Shown here piece by piece: positions 25,707 to 33,874 of a DNA stretch of 64,000 nt. Source of the DNA: Gelidibacter gilvus. Its GTDB lineage: Bacteria; Bacteroidota; Bacteroidia; Flavobacteriales; Flavobacteriaceae. The translations under genes and the position numbers were made by a program. The notes beneath the pieces were generated by a model. The model ran no database searches and was not told where the DNA came from. It saw nothing but the letters and a program-made list of their open reading frames with translations. Positions within the stretch are counted from its first letter, which is position 1; every line of letters starts with the position of its first letter. The stretch is from positions 62,001 through 126,000 of the forward strand of contig NZ_SDDZ01000005.1 in NCBI RefSeq assembly GCF_004115975.1. The letters run 5' to 3'.

Positions 25707-26663
25707 ATGAAAATCACAGTAATCAGTTTTGATTTTTGGCAATACGACGCACATATTGTGGACGTACTGCGGAAATCTGGCATAGATGCACATCATATCA
25801 ATATTGGCGCCCATAAACATAAAAACACCGCCGCTAAAGTTCAAAACGCGCTTTCAAAAACTTTTTTGAATAAAAACTTAAAAAATATCGGGAGGCAAAA
25901 TTTAATCTTAACCGAATTAAAAAAACTAGGAAAACAGGATCAAATCTTAGTTATCAATCCCGAATCGATTGCTGCAGAATATCACGAAGAAATCAGGAAG
26001 TACACGCCAAGATACATTGCCTATCTGTACGATAGTTTAGCGCGCTGTCCGGCAGAACATCTCCTCCATTTTTTCGATAAAGTATTTTCTTTTGACAAAA
26101 CTGACGTTAATACTCATGGTTTTCAATTGATTACCAATTACAATTATCTTCCAGAAATACGTATTTCTAAAAACTCTAAATATGATTTGGTTTATCTCGC
26201 CTCTTTTGATGATCGCATCTCAATTGCAAAAGACATTGCAGAGAAAATAAGTGAATTCAATAAAACGTATCATTATTTGATAGTTGGAAACAGCTCCTGG
26301 AAAAAGAAATATTTCGGTTCCAAAAATCCAAATTGGTCTTTTACCAGTAAAAGATTAAATCATGAAAACATACCAAAATTTTACTCGGAAGGAAAAGTTG
26401 TTTTAGATTTAGTTAGAAAAAATCAAGATGGCCTAAGTTTCAGGATTTTTGAAGCGATGGCTTTGAAAAAGAAAATCATTACGAATAATGATACCATAAA
26501 AGATTATGCTTTTTACAAACCCGAAAATATTTTAATTATAAATGAAGACTTATCGAATTTAAATAAATCTTTTTTTGAAACAGATTATCAGGAATTAAAA
26601 CCAGAAATTTATAATGAATACACTCTGGACAATTGGGTGAAAATTGTTTTTAATCTGAAATAA
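25707..26663 (+). CDS. Probable GT-B glycosyltransferase (CgeB/RfaS-like)
   Basis: 318 residues, a single-gene unit. The N-terminus MKITVISFDFWQYDAHIVD is a Rossmann-type strand-helix; the C-terminal half has a strand-turn IVGNSSWKKKYFG, then KFYSEGKVVLDLVRKNQDG and LSFRIFEAMALKKKIITN, the donor-binding arrangement of GT-B enzymes of the CgeB/RfaS kind, which act on LPS or glycans. No signal peptide or membrane helix. The gene is more AT-rich and Lys/Asn-rich than its neighbours, and lies alone between two gaps, so it may have been acquired. The substrate is unknown. Confidence 0.72.
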   Translation: MKITVISFDFWQYDAHIVDVLRKSGIDAHHINIGAHKHKNTAAKVQNALSKTFLNKNLKNIGRQNLILTELKKLGKQDQILVINPESIAAEYHEEIRKYTPRYIAYLYDSLARCPAEHLLHFFDKVFSFDKTDVNTHGFQLITNYNYLPEIRISKNSKYDLVYLASFDDRISIAKDIAEKISEFNKTYHYLIVGNSSWKKKYFGSKNPNWSFTSKRLNHENIPKFYSEGKVVLDLVRKNQDGLSFRIFEAMALKKKIITNNDTIKDYAFYKPENILIINEDLSNLNKSFFETDYQELKPEIYNEYTLDNWVKIVFNLK

Positions 26664-26934
26664 AAACATGCTTATGCGTGCGCAGATCTAACACAGATTT
26701 AAGACGCCAAAACCCTGAACATATGGGTGGCTAAATAATTATCTTTCTGCAACTACTGACATTGTCATGTGGCTCATGCCATTTCCTTCTCTACGAATTA
26801 AAACTTTTGATGATTTTAGGGAGATGTTTTTTGCTCTTTTACAGAAAAACATAAATTCCTAAAAGATTTTAGACAGAACCCTATAAAGTGAGAGTGATTA
26901 TTTCCTTAAAAATAGTGTCTAAATTATTAATTTC

Positions 26935-28254
26935 TCACTCTAACATTCGTAACACTTTCGGATAATAAAGCCCCAACGCAAAACCTCTTACCACCACATA
27001 AAAGATAAACGATAACCATAAACCGGTATTGCCATAATGGTGCACCAAAATTATTCCCAGTCCAATAAAAGCAATCATAGACAATAAGGTTGCATTACGC
27101 ATTTCCTTACTTCGGGTCACCCCAATAAATACGCCATCCAATTGGAAGGCTATAAAGGAAAATAAGATATAAAACACCGCATAATTTTTATAATCCGAAG
27201 CTATGGCTTGCACTTGAAGATCTTTGGTCAATAAGGGAATAATTGTATTACTACTTAAAAATACGATGAGCGCAAGCAACACTGCAGTGCCACCAGCCAA
27301 CACCGTCGATTGCTTTACTTGAAGCATGAAAAGCGATTTATTTTTAGCTCCAAAAGCTTTCCCAGCCAGCATTTCTACCACATGTGCGTAGCCATCCAAA
27401 AAGAATGCGGACAGCGTTACAAATTGTAGTAACACATGATTGGCAGCAAGCGTATGATCTCCAAATTTAGCACCTTGATTAGCAAACCAAGCAAAGCCGC
27501 TCAGTAATGCCAAGGTTCTAATCATAATGTCTGAATTGACTTTAAATAAAGCGATTAACTTAGGCATGTCAAAAATCTGAGTTTTCAATTCCCGAACACG
27601 TTCCCAAGGTCGGTTAATTTCAAGCCTTTTAAACAAGATATATCCTGCAAAAAACAAGGTCAACCATTCTGCCAAAACCGTTCCGAGGGCAATACCCTTT
27701 ACACCCATTCCAAAACCAACCACAAAAGTGACGTTAAACGCAATGTTTAACCCATTTAAAAACAGCTGCACCCAAAGTAGTCGCTTGGTCCATCCCATAC
27801 CGATGAGCGTTCCCAATAATGAAAATGTAATCAAGGTTGCCGGCGCACCCCAGATACGGATGTAGAAATAATCCTTGACCAAATCCTTGATTTCATCACT
27901 CGCACTCAACAAATAAACCGATAGCTCTCCAATTAATTTCTGTAATATGACAAGCACCAAACCAATGGCAGCACCAAGAAAAACAGATCGGAACACCAAC
28001 GCGTGCAGCTCATTATTATCTTCTGCACCTGAGGCTTGAGCAATAAATCCCGTAGTTCCCATTCTTAAAAAACCAAATCCCCAATACACAAAACTAAAAA
28101 TCAGCGCGGCAAGGGCAATGGCACCTAAATCGGAAGCTGAGGCGGTTTGGCCTATCGCAGCGGTATCTGCCAATCCCAATAAGGGCACGGAGGCATTAGC
28201 AATGATGATTGGGATTGCCAATTTGATGATATAGAGGTAATTGTTTTGTTTCAT
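26935..28254 (-). CDS. MATE-family multidrug/Na+ exporter (DinF-like)
   Basis: About 439 residues from the ATG at 28254 (MKQNNYLYIIKLAIPIIIAN); an in-frame upstream start at 28284 is possible. Twelve hydrophobic helices in two similar halves, with PIIIANASVPLLGLADTAAIGQ-type helix 1 (read as LGLADTAAIGQ) and the later VEMLAGKAFGAKNK block, fit the MATE family, DinF subgroup. Members expel cationic drugs or metabolites using Na+ or H+. It faces the two-component system in a divergent arrangement. Confidence 0.93.
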   Translation of the reverse strand: MKQNNYLYIIKLAIPIIIANASVPLLGLADTAAIGQTASASDLGAIALAALIFSFVYWGFGFLRMGTTGFIAQASGAEDNNELHALVFRSVFLGAAIGLVLVILQKLIGELSVYLLSASDEIKDLVKDYFYIRIWGAPATLITFSLLGTLIGMGWTKRLLWVQLFLNGLNIAFNVTFVVGFGMGVKGIALGTVLAEWLTLFFAGYILFKRLEINRPWERVRELKTQIFDMPKLIALFKVNSDIMIRTLALLSGFAWFANQGAKFGDHTLAANHVLLQFVTLSAFFLDGYAHVVEMLAGKAFGAKNKSLFMLQVKQSTVLAGGTAVLLALIVFLSSNTIIPLLTKDLQVQAIASDYKNYAVFYILFSFIAFQLDGVFIGVTRSKEMRNATLLSMIAFIGLGIILVHHYGNTGLWLSFIFYVVVRGFALGLYYPKVLRMLE

Positions 28255-28422
28255 TAAAGAAGTGATAGTGGATAAAAATCGCATCCGATTTAAACCTCAG
28301 CAAACCTACTTAACTTTTTAGGAAACACTTTAAAGAATTTTGATTTTTTGAGTCGATAAAATGCTATGACTACAATCAAATAAGTATTATTTTGTTACCA
28401 TGTTAAAGCGCTAATGAATTTG

Positions 28423-28430
28423 TAAATTTG
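28423..28430 (+). promoter_or_regulatory. -7 element close to the response-regulator start
   Basis: TAAATTTG matches TAnnTTTG and ends only 5 bases before the ATG at 28436. If used, the mRNA would be leaderless or nearly so. No well-placed -33 TTTG is seen (TTTG at 28391 is 28 bases upstream). Confidence 0.4.
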
Positions 28431-28435
28431 TATTG

Positions 28436-29122
28436 ATGAGGATTTTAATTATAGAAGACGATTTACGTGTTGCCGAGCTTTTGCAAAGAGGCTTGGAAGA
28501 ACACGGTTTTACAACAACCATTGCTTATGATGGAGTTTCAGGCAAAAAATTGGCATTGCAAAATGATTACGACCTCATCATCACCGATATTATCCTGCCA
28601 AAAATGGATGGCATCGATTTGTGTAAATTTATCAGACAATCCAAACCGAATATGCCCATCATCATGTTGACCGCTTTAGGCACCACCGATGATAAAGTAG
28701 ATGGCTTTGATGCTGGTGCCGATGATTATCTGGTCAAGCCTTTTGAAATGCGCGAACTCGTAGCACGAATCCGAGCCTTGCTCAACAGACGTGCTAACAG
28801 CAATAACAACTCCATCACCATTCTCAATTATGAAGGTCTTGAAATGAATCTGCATACAAAAATGGTCAAGCGTAACGACCAGGATATCAGTTTAACGCCG
28901 AAAGAATTTAAGCTTTTGGAATATATGCTCCAAAATCCGGAGCGTGTGCTATCACGAACTGAAATTGCCAAAAAAGTCTGGGATACGCATTTTGATACCG
29001 GAACGAATTTCATCGATGTCTATATCAATTATTTACGCAGGAAAATAGACCGAGAATTTGAACATAAACTCATCCATACCAAATCTGGAATGGGTTTCGT
29101 ATTGAAACGGGAAGACAATTGA
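28436..29122 (+). CDS. OmpR/PhoB-family response regulator
   Basis: 228 residues from the ATG at 28436 (a TTG three bases earlier is less likely). The receiver domain has the acidic pocket EDD at 7-9, the phospho-acceptor Asp51 in LIITDIILPKMDG, and the conserved Thr and Lys (MLTALGT, YLVKPFEMREL). The C-terminal winged helix (about 130-225; SLTPKEFKLLEYMLQNP, RTEIAKKVWD) binds DNA. It is the regulator for the metal-efflux genes downstream by position, like CusR/CzcR. The kinase gene follows after a ~210-base gap that contains repeat sequence. Confidence 0.95.
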   Translation: MRILIIEDDLRVAELLQRGLEEHGFTTTIAYDGVSGKKLALQNDYDLIITDIILPKMDGIDLCKFIRQSKPNMPIIMLTALGTTDDKVDGFDAGADDYLVKPFEMRELVARIRALLNRRANSNNNSITILNYEGLEMNLHTKMVKRNDQDISLTPKEFKLLEYMLQNPERVLSRTEIAKKVWDTHFDTGTNFIDVYINYLRRKIDREFEHKLIHTKSGMGFVLKREDN

Positions 29123-29130
29123 TTTTTTTT

Positions 29131-29240
29131 AAACAGACTAAAAGTCTGTTTAATTCGTGAAATAGATAGCGACATATTTTCTCGAAACTTTTTAGAAAGG
29201 AATCCATGAAAATCCGTGATCCCGATTGCTATCGGGACGT
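29131..29240. repeat. Interspersed repeat with two hairpins between regulator and kinase
   Basis: AAACAGACTAAAAGTCTGTTT (as 21-base hairpin, arms AAACAGACT/AGTCTGTTT) is followed by TTCGTGAAATAGATAGCGA and a second palindrome CCCGATTGCTATCGGG near 29221. A related copy is at 63659-63755 (TAGACTGAAAGTCTGTT, then TTCGCGAAATAGATAACGA). It may terminate the regulator mRNA. Confidence 0.65.
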
Positions 29241-29335
29241 GTTTAAAACTTTTCCAGGATTGAGCGGTATACACTAAGCAAATGAGTTGAATTCAAAATG
29301 AGACTAATAAACACTTTTAATTTTTAATCAGTATT

Positions 29336-30703
29336 TTGAAAACCAGAACACGACTCGCCTTATTATTTACAGTAATCACTGCCACCATTCTATTTGCGTT
29401 TGCGGCAATTATCTACTATTCAACCCAAGAAAGTCGCGAACGTGAATTTTATGCATTGCTCAAAAAAGAAGCAGTCACGAAAGCCAATTTGTTTTTTAAT
29501 GCAAAAGTAAATCCACAGACCCTACAGGATATTTACCGCAGTAATCGCCAAATTTTAAACGAAGTTGAAGTTGCTATTTACGATCAGTATTTCAATTTGT
29601 TGTACCATGATGCAATCGACATCGATTTTGTTAAGGAAACTAAACCAATGATTGACGACATCTACAAAAAAGGCGACATCAAATTCTATCAAGAAGGCTG
29701 GCAAGTGGTGGGAATGCGATTTGAGTTTGAAGATCAAACCTATATCATTACGGCTACTTCTTATGATCAATACGGCTATAATAAATTGAACAGCCTGCTT
29801 AAAACAAGCATTTTTGTTTTCGTTATTTCTATTGTTTTTATTTATATCGCTGGGGTTTTCTTTTCAAAGAAAGCGCTTGAGCCGATCAGTAAGATGACCG
29901 AAAAAGCACAGGACATCACCGCGACAAATTTAGATTTACGTCTGCCTTCCAAAGACAATAAAGATGAATTGTCCGAACTCGCACAAACTTTTAATGCGAT
30001 GTTGGACCGGCTGGAACAATCTTTTGATGCCCAGAAACATTTTGTGTCGAACATTTCACATGAACTCCGAACGCCTTTAGCGGCAATCATTACGGAGTTG
30101 GAATTATCTCTCGGAAAAGAGCGGCAAAGTGAAGATTACAAACTCGCTATTCAAAACAGTTTAAAAGATGCCAAAAAGATTGTTCGGCTTTCCAACAGTC
30201 TTTTGGATATGGCGAAAGCGAGTTACGACCCTTCTGAAATTTCTTTTAAATCGGTGCGGATTGACGAGGTTTTATTGGACGCCAGACAGCAAGTGCAACA
30301 AGCAAATCCAAATTATAAAATCGACATTCACTTTGAAAACGATTTTGAAAACGATGCGCAAATCTCCATCAACGGGAATGAATATCTATTGAAAGTCGCT
30401 TTTGCAAATCTCTTTGAAAATGGCTGTAAGTTTTCGGAAGATCAGCATTCAAAAGCATCCATTCTCTTTAAAAACGATAGCATCCAATTGAAATTTTCAG
30501 ATCACGGAATCGGGATTTCGGAAATTGATCTAAAAAACATCTTCAAACCTTTTTATCGCGGCGACAATCAGAAATTTGCCGACGGAAACGGGATTGGGTT
30601 ACCATTGACGCAGAAAATAATTTGGCTGCATAAAGGAGCGATTTCTGTTAATTCTAAACTGGGTGAAGGGACGGATTTTTATGTTAGTTTTTCAAGTGAG
30701 TAG
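29336..30703 (+). CDS. Membrane sensor histidine kinase (CusS-like)
   Basis: 455 residues starting at a TTG (29336); stop codons exclude any nearby upstream start. Two membrane helices (about 7-28 and 153-176) frame a sensor region of ~125 residues in the periplasm. A HAMP domain follows (about 178-230), then HisKA with His242 in NISHELRTPL and an ATPase domain with NLFENGCKFS (N box), DHGIGI (G1) and GNGIGLPL (G2). It is paired with the OmpR-type regulator upstream and precedes the TolC/RND genes, so a heavy-metal signal is likely (inference by context). Confidence 0.93.
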   Translation: MKTRTRLALLFTVITATILFAFAAIIYYSTQESREREFYALLKKEAVTKANLFFNAKVNPQTLQDIYRSNRQILNEVEVAIYDQYFNLLYHDAIDIDFVKETKPMIDDIYKKGDIKFYQEGWQVVGMRFEFEDQTYIITATSYDQYGYNKLNSLLKTSIFVFVISIVFIYIAGVFFSKKALEPISKMTEKAQDITATNLDLRLPSKDNKDELSELAQTFNAMLDRLEQSFDAQKHFVSNISHELRTPLAAIITELELSLGKERQSEDYKLAIQNSLKDAKKIVRLSNSLLDMAKASYDPSEISFKSVRIDEVLLDARQQVQQANPNYKIDIHFENDFENDAQISINGNEYLLKVAFANLFENGCKFSEDQHSKASILFKNDSIQLKFSDHGIGISEIDLKNIFKPFYRGDNQKFADGNGIGLPLTQKIIWLHKGAISVNSKLGEGTDFYVSFSSE

Positions 30704-31093
30704 TCCTATCGTCACTTACAGATTGCTTCGTCGTGCCTCCTCGCAATGACGACTGTGAAGAAGTCGTTCCTCCTCGCAAGACGCTTTCATAGTTTCCGTC
30801 ATTGCGAGGAGCAAAGAAAAAACATCCAAATCAAGGCAAAATTAGTGTGCGACGAAGCAATCTCATAAATCAAACTAAGCAAGTAATGTATATTGCCTAT
30901 TCAATATTTCGGCATTTCAACTTACAGATTGCTTCGTCGTCCCTCCTCGCAATGACGCTTATAATCCGACAGCAATCCTTTTTCTAATGAAATTCTAATA
31001 ATTTTCTATAACTCCTCTAACTGACAAATAGAGAAATGAGGTCAATCTTTGTAGTTCTATGCAAACCGCAGAAGAATTCACTAAAAAGCTGAC
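30704..31093. repeat. Intergenic repeat region, three copies of a REP-like word
   Basis: CTTACAGATTGCTTCGTCG...CCTCCTCGCAATGACG occurs at 30716-30752 and 30920-30954, and in inverted order between them (GTCATTGCGAGGAGC at 30799, GCGACGAAGCAATCTCAT at 30849). No gene is seen. The interspersed word family is common in related genomes to my knowledge, but that is recollection. Confidence 0.7.
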
Positions 31094-32353
31094 ATGACCT
31101 TCATTTTTAAAACATTTCTCTATTTAGCTATCGTTGTCGCAGGATTACAGCCTCTACATGCGCAAACACCATTCACTTTAGAAAAGGTCTTGAAAACGGC
31201 AAAGCTCAACAATCCGATTTTGAAATCTGAGCATTATAACGTGGCTATTGCCGAAAGCGATATCCTGAGTGCTGAGTTACGTCCGAATCTGGTGTTGAGT
31301 AACGAAACCATTCAGATCGCCAATTCATCAGATTTTGAGAATAGTACGAATTGGGGAAATCCTGAAAACCGTGAAGTCCTTTGGCAATTGTCCAAAACCT
31401 TCCAAATTATGGGTCAACGCAAAAACAAAATTGATGTCGCTCAGAAAAGCGCCCATTTATCTCAAAAAGAATACACCGAAATAGAAAGTGATATTCTTTT
31501 TGAAGTCGCCGAAAAATGGAACGAAGTCTGGACTGCACAAAAGCAATTGGAACTTATTAAATCGGCAAAAGACAATATTGATAGTTTGGTAATCACGAAT
31601 CAGCATCGGTACAGAAATCAAGTGATTACGCAAACTGATGTTTTCCGAACGGAATTATTAGCCAAACAATACGCTTTACAATATACTACAGAGCGTCAAG
31701 AATTAGCCAATCGGAAAAAGGAACTTCAGTTTCTAATGGGTATTCAAGATACCATTCACATTGATACTTCAGAAGATCTTGGAAGGTACGGACTGACTTC
31801 TTTAAATGAATTGCAAGAGAAATCTTTAGCATTTCGAAGTACTATTCAATCCGCAAAATCTATGATTGAAGTTTCTGAAAGCAATATCCATCTGCAAAAA
31901 AGCATGGCATATCCGCAACCTGAAATCGGGGTAATTTATAACGTACAACACAAAATTCCACATGTTGGATTCGCTGCGTCGATAGATTTGCCGTTTTTTG
32001 ATCGGAATCAAGGTGAAATCAAGAAATCCCTCATCCAAAGAGATCAGGCTGAACAGCAACTTTACACCTTGCAGACCCAACTTCAAACTGAAATTACCAC
32101 GGCTTATGAGAGTCATCAAGTTCAGTTACAAAATATAGAAAGCTATCAATCGGTTTTGGGACAATCCCAAACCATTTTAGATAACATTAAGTACGCCTAC
32201 CTCCGAGGAGGTACCAGCATCATCGATTTCTTGGAAGCCCAAAGTAATTGGCTGGAAACCCAGGAACAATACAACGCCGTTTTAGAGAAATACCGTCAAA
32301 GTCATATACAACTGCTTTATGTAGCAGGTTTAATCAATCAATTAGCCCAATAA
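31094..32353 (+). CDS. TolC-family outer-membrane efflux channel
   Basis: 419 residues. A signal peptide (1-24, ending LHAQT) precedes two helical-hairpin repeats typical of outer membrane efflux proteins: LEKVLKTAKLNNPILKSEHY near 28-47 and SNIHLQKSMAYPQPEIGVIYN later; a mid-region has VITQTDVFRTELLAKQYALQ. It is the outer-membrane exit of the RND system. The stop overlaps the ATG of the adaptor by one base (TAATG), so the adaptor is translationally coupled. Confidence 0.92.
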   Translation: MTFIFKTFLYLAIVVAGLQPLHAQTPFTLEKVLKTAKLNNPILKSEHYNVAIAESDILSAELRPNLVLSNETIQIANSSDFENSTNWGNPENREVLWQLSKTFQIMGQRKNKIDVAQKSAHLSQKEYTEIESDILFEVAEKWNEVWTAQKQLELIKSAKDNIDSLVITNQHRYRNQVITQTDVFRTELLAKQYALQYTTERQELANRKKELQFLMGIQDTIHIDTSEDLGRYGLTSLNELQEKSLAFRSTIQSAKSMIEVSESNIHLQKSMAYPQPEIGVIYNVQHKIPHVGFAASIDLPFFDRNQGEIKKSLIQRDQAEQQLYTLQTQLQTEITTAYESHQVQLQNIESYQSVLGQSQTILDNIKYAYLRGGTSIIDFLEAQSNWLETQEQYNAVLEKYRQSHIQLLYVAGLINQLAQ

Positions 32354-33357
32354 TGAAACACGCAATTTTCACAGCTTTTGTTTTACTCCTGTTGTCATCC
32401 TGTGGCAGCGAAACCAAAACAGAACAGACCCATAGAGCCTCACCAATTATCACTAATGGCGGGACAACCATTCAGTTTCCAGAAGCCGCACACCTGGAAT
32501 TTTTCAAGACTGAGCATCTCAATAACGATACGCTTTCGGCAAAATTTACCGCACCGGCAAACGTCGCTGCCACCGTATTACCATCACGCGAAGGTGCGAG
32601 ACAAAATCTGATTTTGTTCGAAAATCCTGAACTATCGAGCCATTACACACAGCTGAATCAATTACAGATCAGCATCAACCAAATTGCTAACGTGAACCTC
32701 AAGCAACGTCAGTTGGAATTGGAACGCACCAAGGATTTGAGTGCCCACGGTGTCGCAACAGGTCAGGATCTAATGGATGCTGAAAGCGCTTTGACGATGG
32801 AGCAAAGTTTACTTTCCAATGAGAACGCAGCCTTGACCGAACACGAATCCAAATTAATTTCCGAAGGATTCTCGGCTGATGTCTTGCGAAAAGCAAAAGC
32901 GGGAACGGCATTCCTCATCTGTGATATTCCGGAAAATCAAATTGGCAATATTGAAGAAGGTAGCAGTTGCGATATCAAATTCAATGCATTCCCGAATACT
33001 GAATTCACCGGAAAAGTGGATGCCATTGCCGATGTGGTCGATCATAGCACACGCATGGTGAAAGCGCGAATTATCGTTGACAATTCCTCGAAAAAATTAA
33101 AATCGGGCATGTTCGCCAATGTGAGTTTTGACATGAGCGACGACCATGATGTTAGTGTCAACAAGAATGCCTTAGTGACCGTTCAAGGCAAGCATTATGT
33201 ATTTATAAAAACTTCCGAAAATGAATTTGAGCGTAAAGAAGTCAAAATCGGTCAACATATTGGCGATCGGATTATCATTTTTGATGGAATTTCTGCCGAT
33301 GATGAAGTTGCTATTGAAGGCGTTCTACAACTCAAAGGTCTATCGTTCGGGTACTAA
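32353..33357 (+). CDS. RND efflux periplasmic adaptor lipoprotein (CusB/CzcB-like)
   Basis: 334 residues from the ATG at 32353. A longer frame starts at 32248, but that part overlaps the channel gene and is not coding in character. The signal ends LLLLSSCGS (Cys17), so it is a lipoprotein. The middle has a helical hairpin (LKQRQLELERTKDLSAHGVA) and a barrel-sandwich region, with membrane-proximal domain CDIKFNAFPNTEFTGKVDAI and later LKSGMFANVSF, as in HlyD-type adaptors. It is short because the N-terminal metal-binding extension of longer CusB proteins is absent. It links the channel and pump. Confidence 0.9.
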   Translation: MKHAIFTAFVLLLLSSCGSETKTEQTHRASPIITNGGTTIQFPEAAHLEFFKTEHLNNDTLSAKFTAPANVAATVLPSREGARQNLILFENPELSSHYTQLNQLQISINQIANVNLKQRQLELERTKDLSAHGVATGQDLMDAESALTMEQSLLSNENAALTEHESKLISEGFSADVLRKAKAGTAFLICDIPENQIGNIEEGSSCDIKFNAFPNTEFTGKVDAIADVVDHSTRMVKARIIVDNSSKKLKSGMFANVSFDMSDDHDVSVNKNALVTVQGKHYVFIKTSENEFERKEVKIGQHIGDRIIIFDGISADDEVAIEGVLQLKGLSFGY

Positions 33358-33362
33358 AATTT

Positions 33363-33462
33363 TTATGTCAGGTAGAGCACAGACGAATTCGAAATACATT
33401 TTGAATGAAGTTGCCTTATGCAGTAAGGCGAATGTCAGGTTGAGCGCAGTCGAAACCCTTTA
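33363..33462. repeat. Interspersed repeat fragment between adaptor and DUF190 genes
   Basis: TTATGTCAGGTAGAGCACAG and GAATGTCAGGTTGAGCGCAG (starting near 33361 and 33429) are two copies of one word (TGTCAGGTNGAGCRCAG), directly repeated about 69 bases apart. Confidence 0.6.
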
Positions 33463-33514
33463 AAAGCAATAACACGACAACTTGAACAACTAATAATCAA
33501 ATTAAGATTAAATC

Positions 33515-33814
33515 ATGTTACAAGCACAAATTTTCATCGATAAAGACGAACTCAAAGGCGTCAAACCTTTACACGAGTTTATTATGAATTTACTCATAGA
33601 CAATGGGATTGCAGGCGCTACTTCCGTGATGGGATATTCTGGTTTCGGCAGACATCATCGACTGAAACAACCTTCCCGACTATTTTCATTTGATGAAGCG
33701 TCCATGCTCATCACATTTGTTGATTCTGAAGAAAAGGTAAAAACAACATTAAGTGTTCTCAGAGAACAGTATCGCGGCGGATTCATCATCACACATCGGG
33801 TTGATCTCTGGTAA
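33515..33814 (+). CDS. DUF190-family PII-like protein
   Basis: 99 residues. MLQAQIFIDKDEL, PLHEFIMNLLIDNGIAGATS, GYSGFGRHHRL and SMLITFVDSEEKV form the ferredoxin-like beta-alpha-beta pattern of DUF190, a GlnB/CutA-like trimer-forming family (family knowledge). DUF190 proteins often accompany ion channels or transporters. Here the gene lies between the adaptor and the metal pump genes, so a role in sensing or regulating the metal pump is likely by context. The ATG at 33515 starts directly at the first strand. Confidence 0.85.
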   Translation: MLQAQIFIDKDELKGVKPLHEFIMNLLIDNGIAGATSVMGYSGFGRHHRLKQPSRLFSFDEASMLITFVDSEEKVKTTLSVLREQYRGGFIITHRVDLW

Positions 33815-33874
33815 ATGCCAATCAGCTTTATGTGTTCCAAATAAAATATCTATAATTTATAAATCATCTTTATT

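Noticed and set aside
26767-26862. Tiny plus-strand frame MWLMPFPSLRIKTF... between glycosyltransferase and MATE genes
   Set aside because: Only ~31 codons, no promoter or homologous feature visible; too weak to list.
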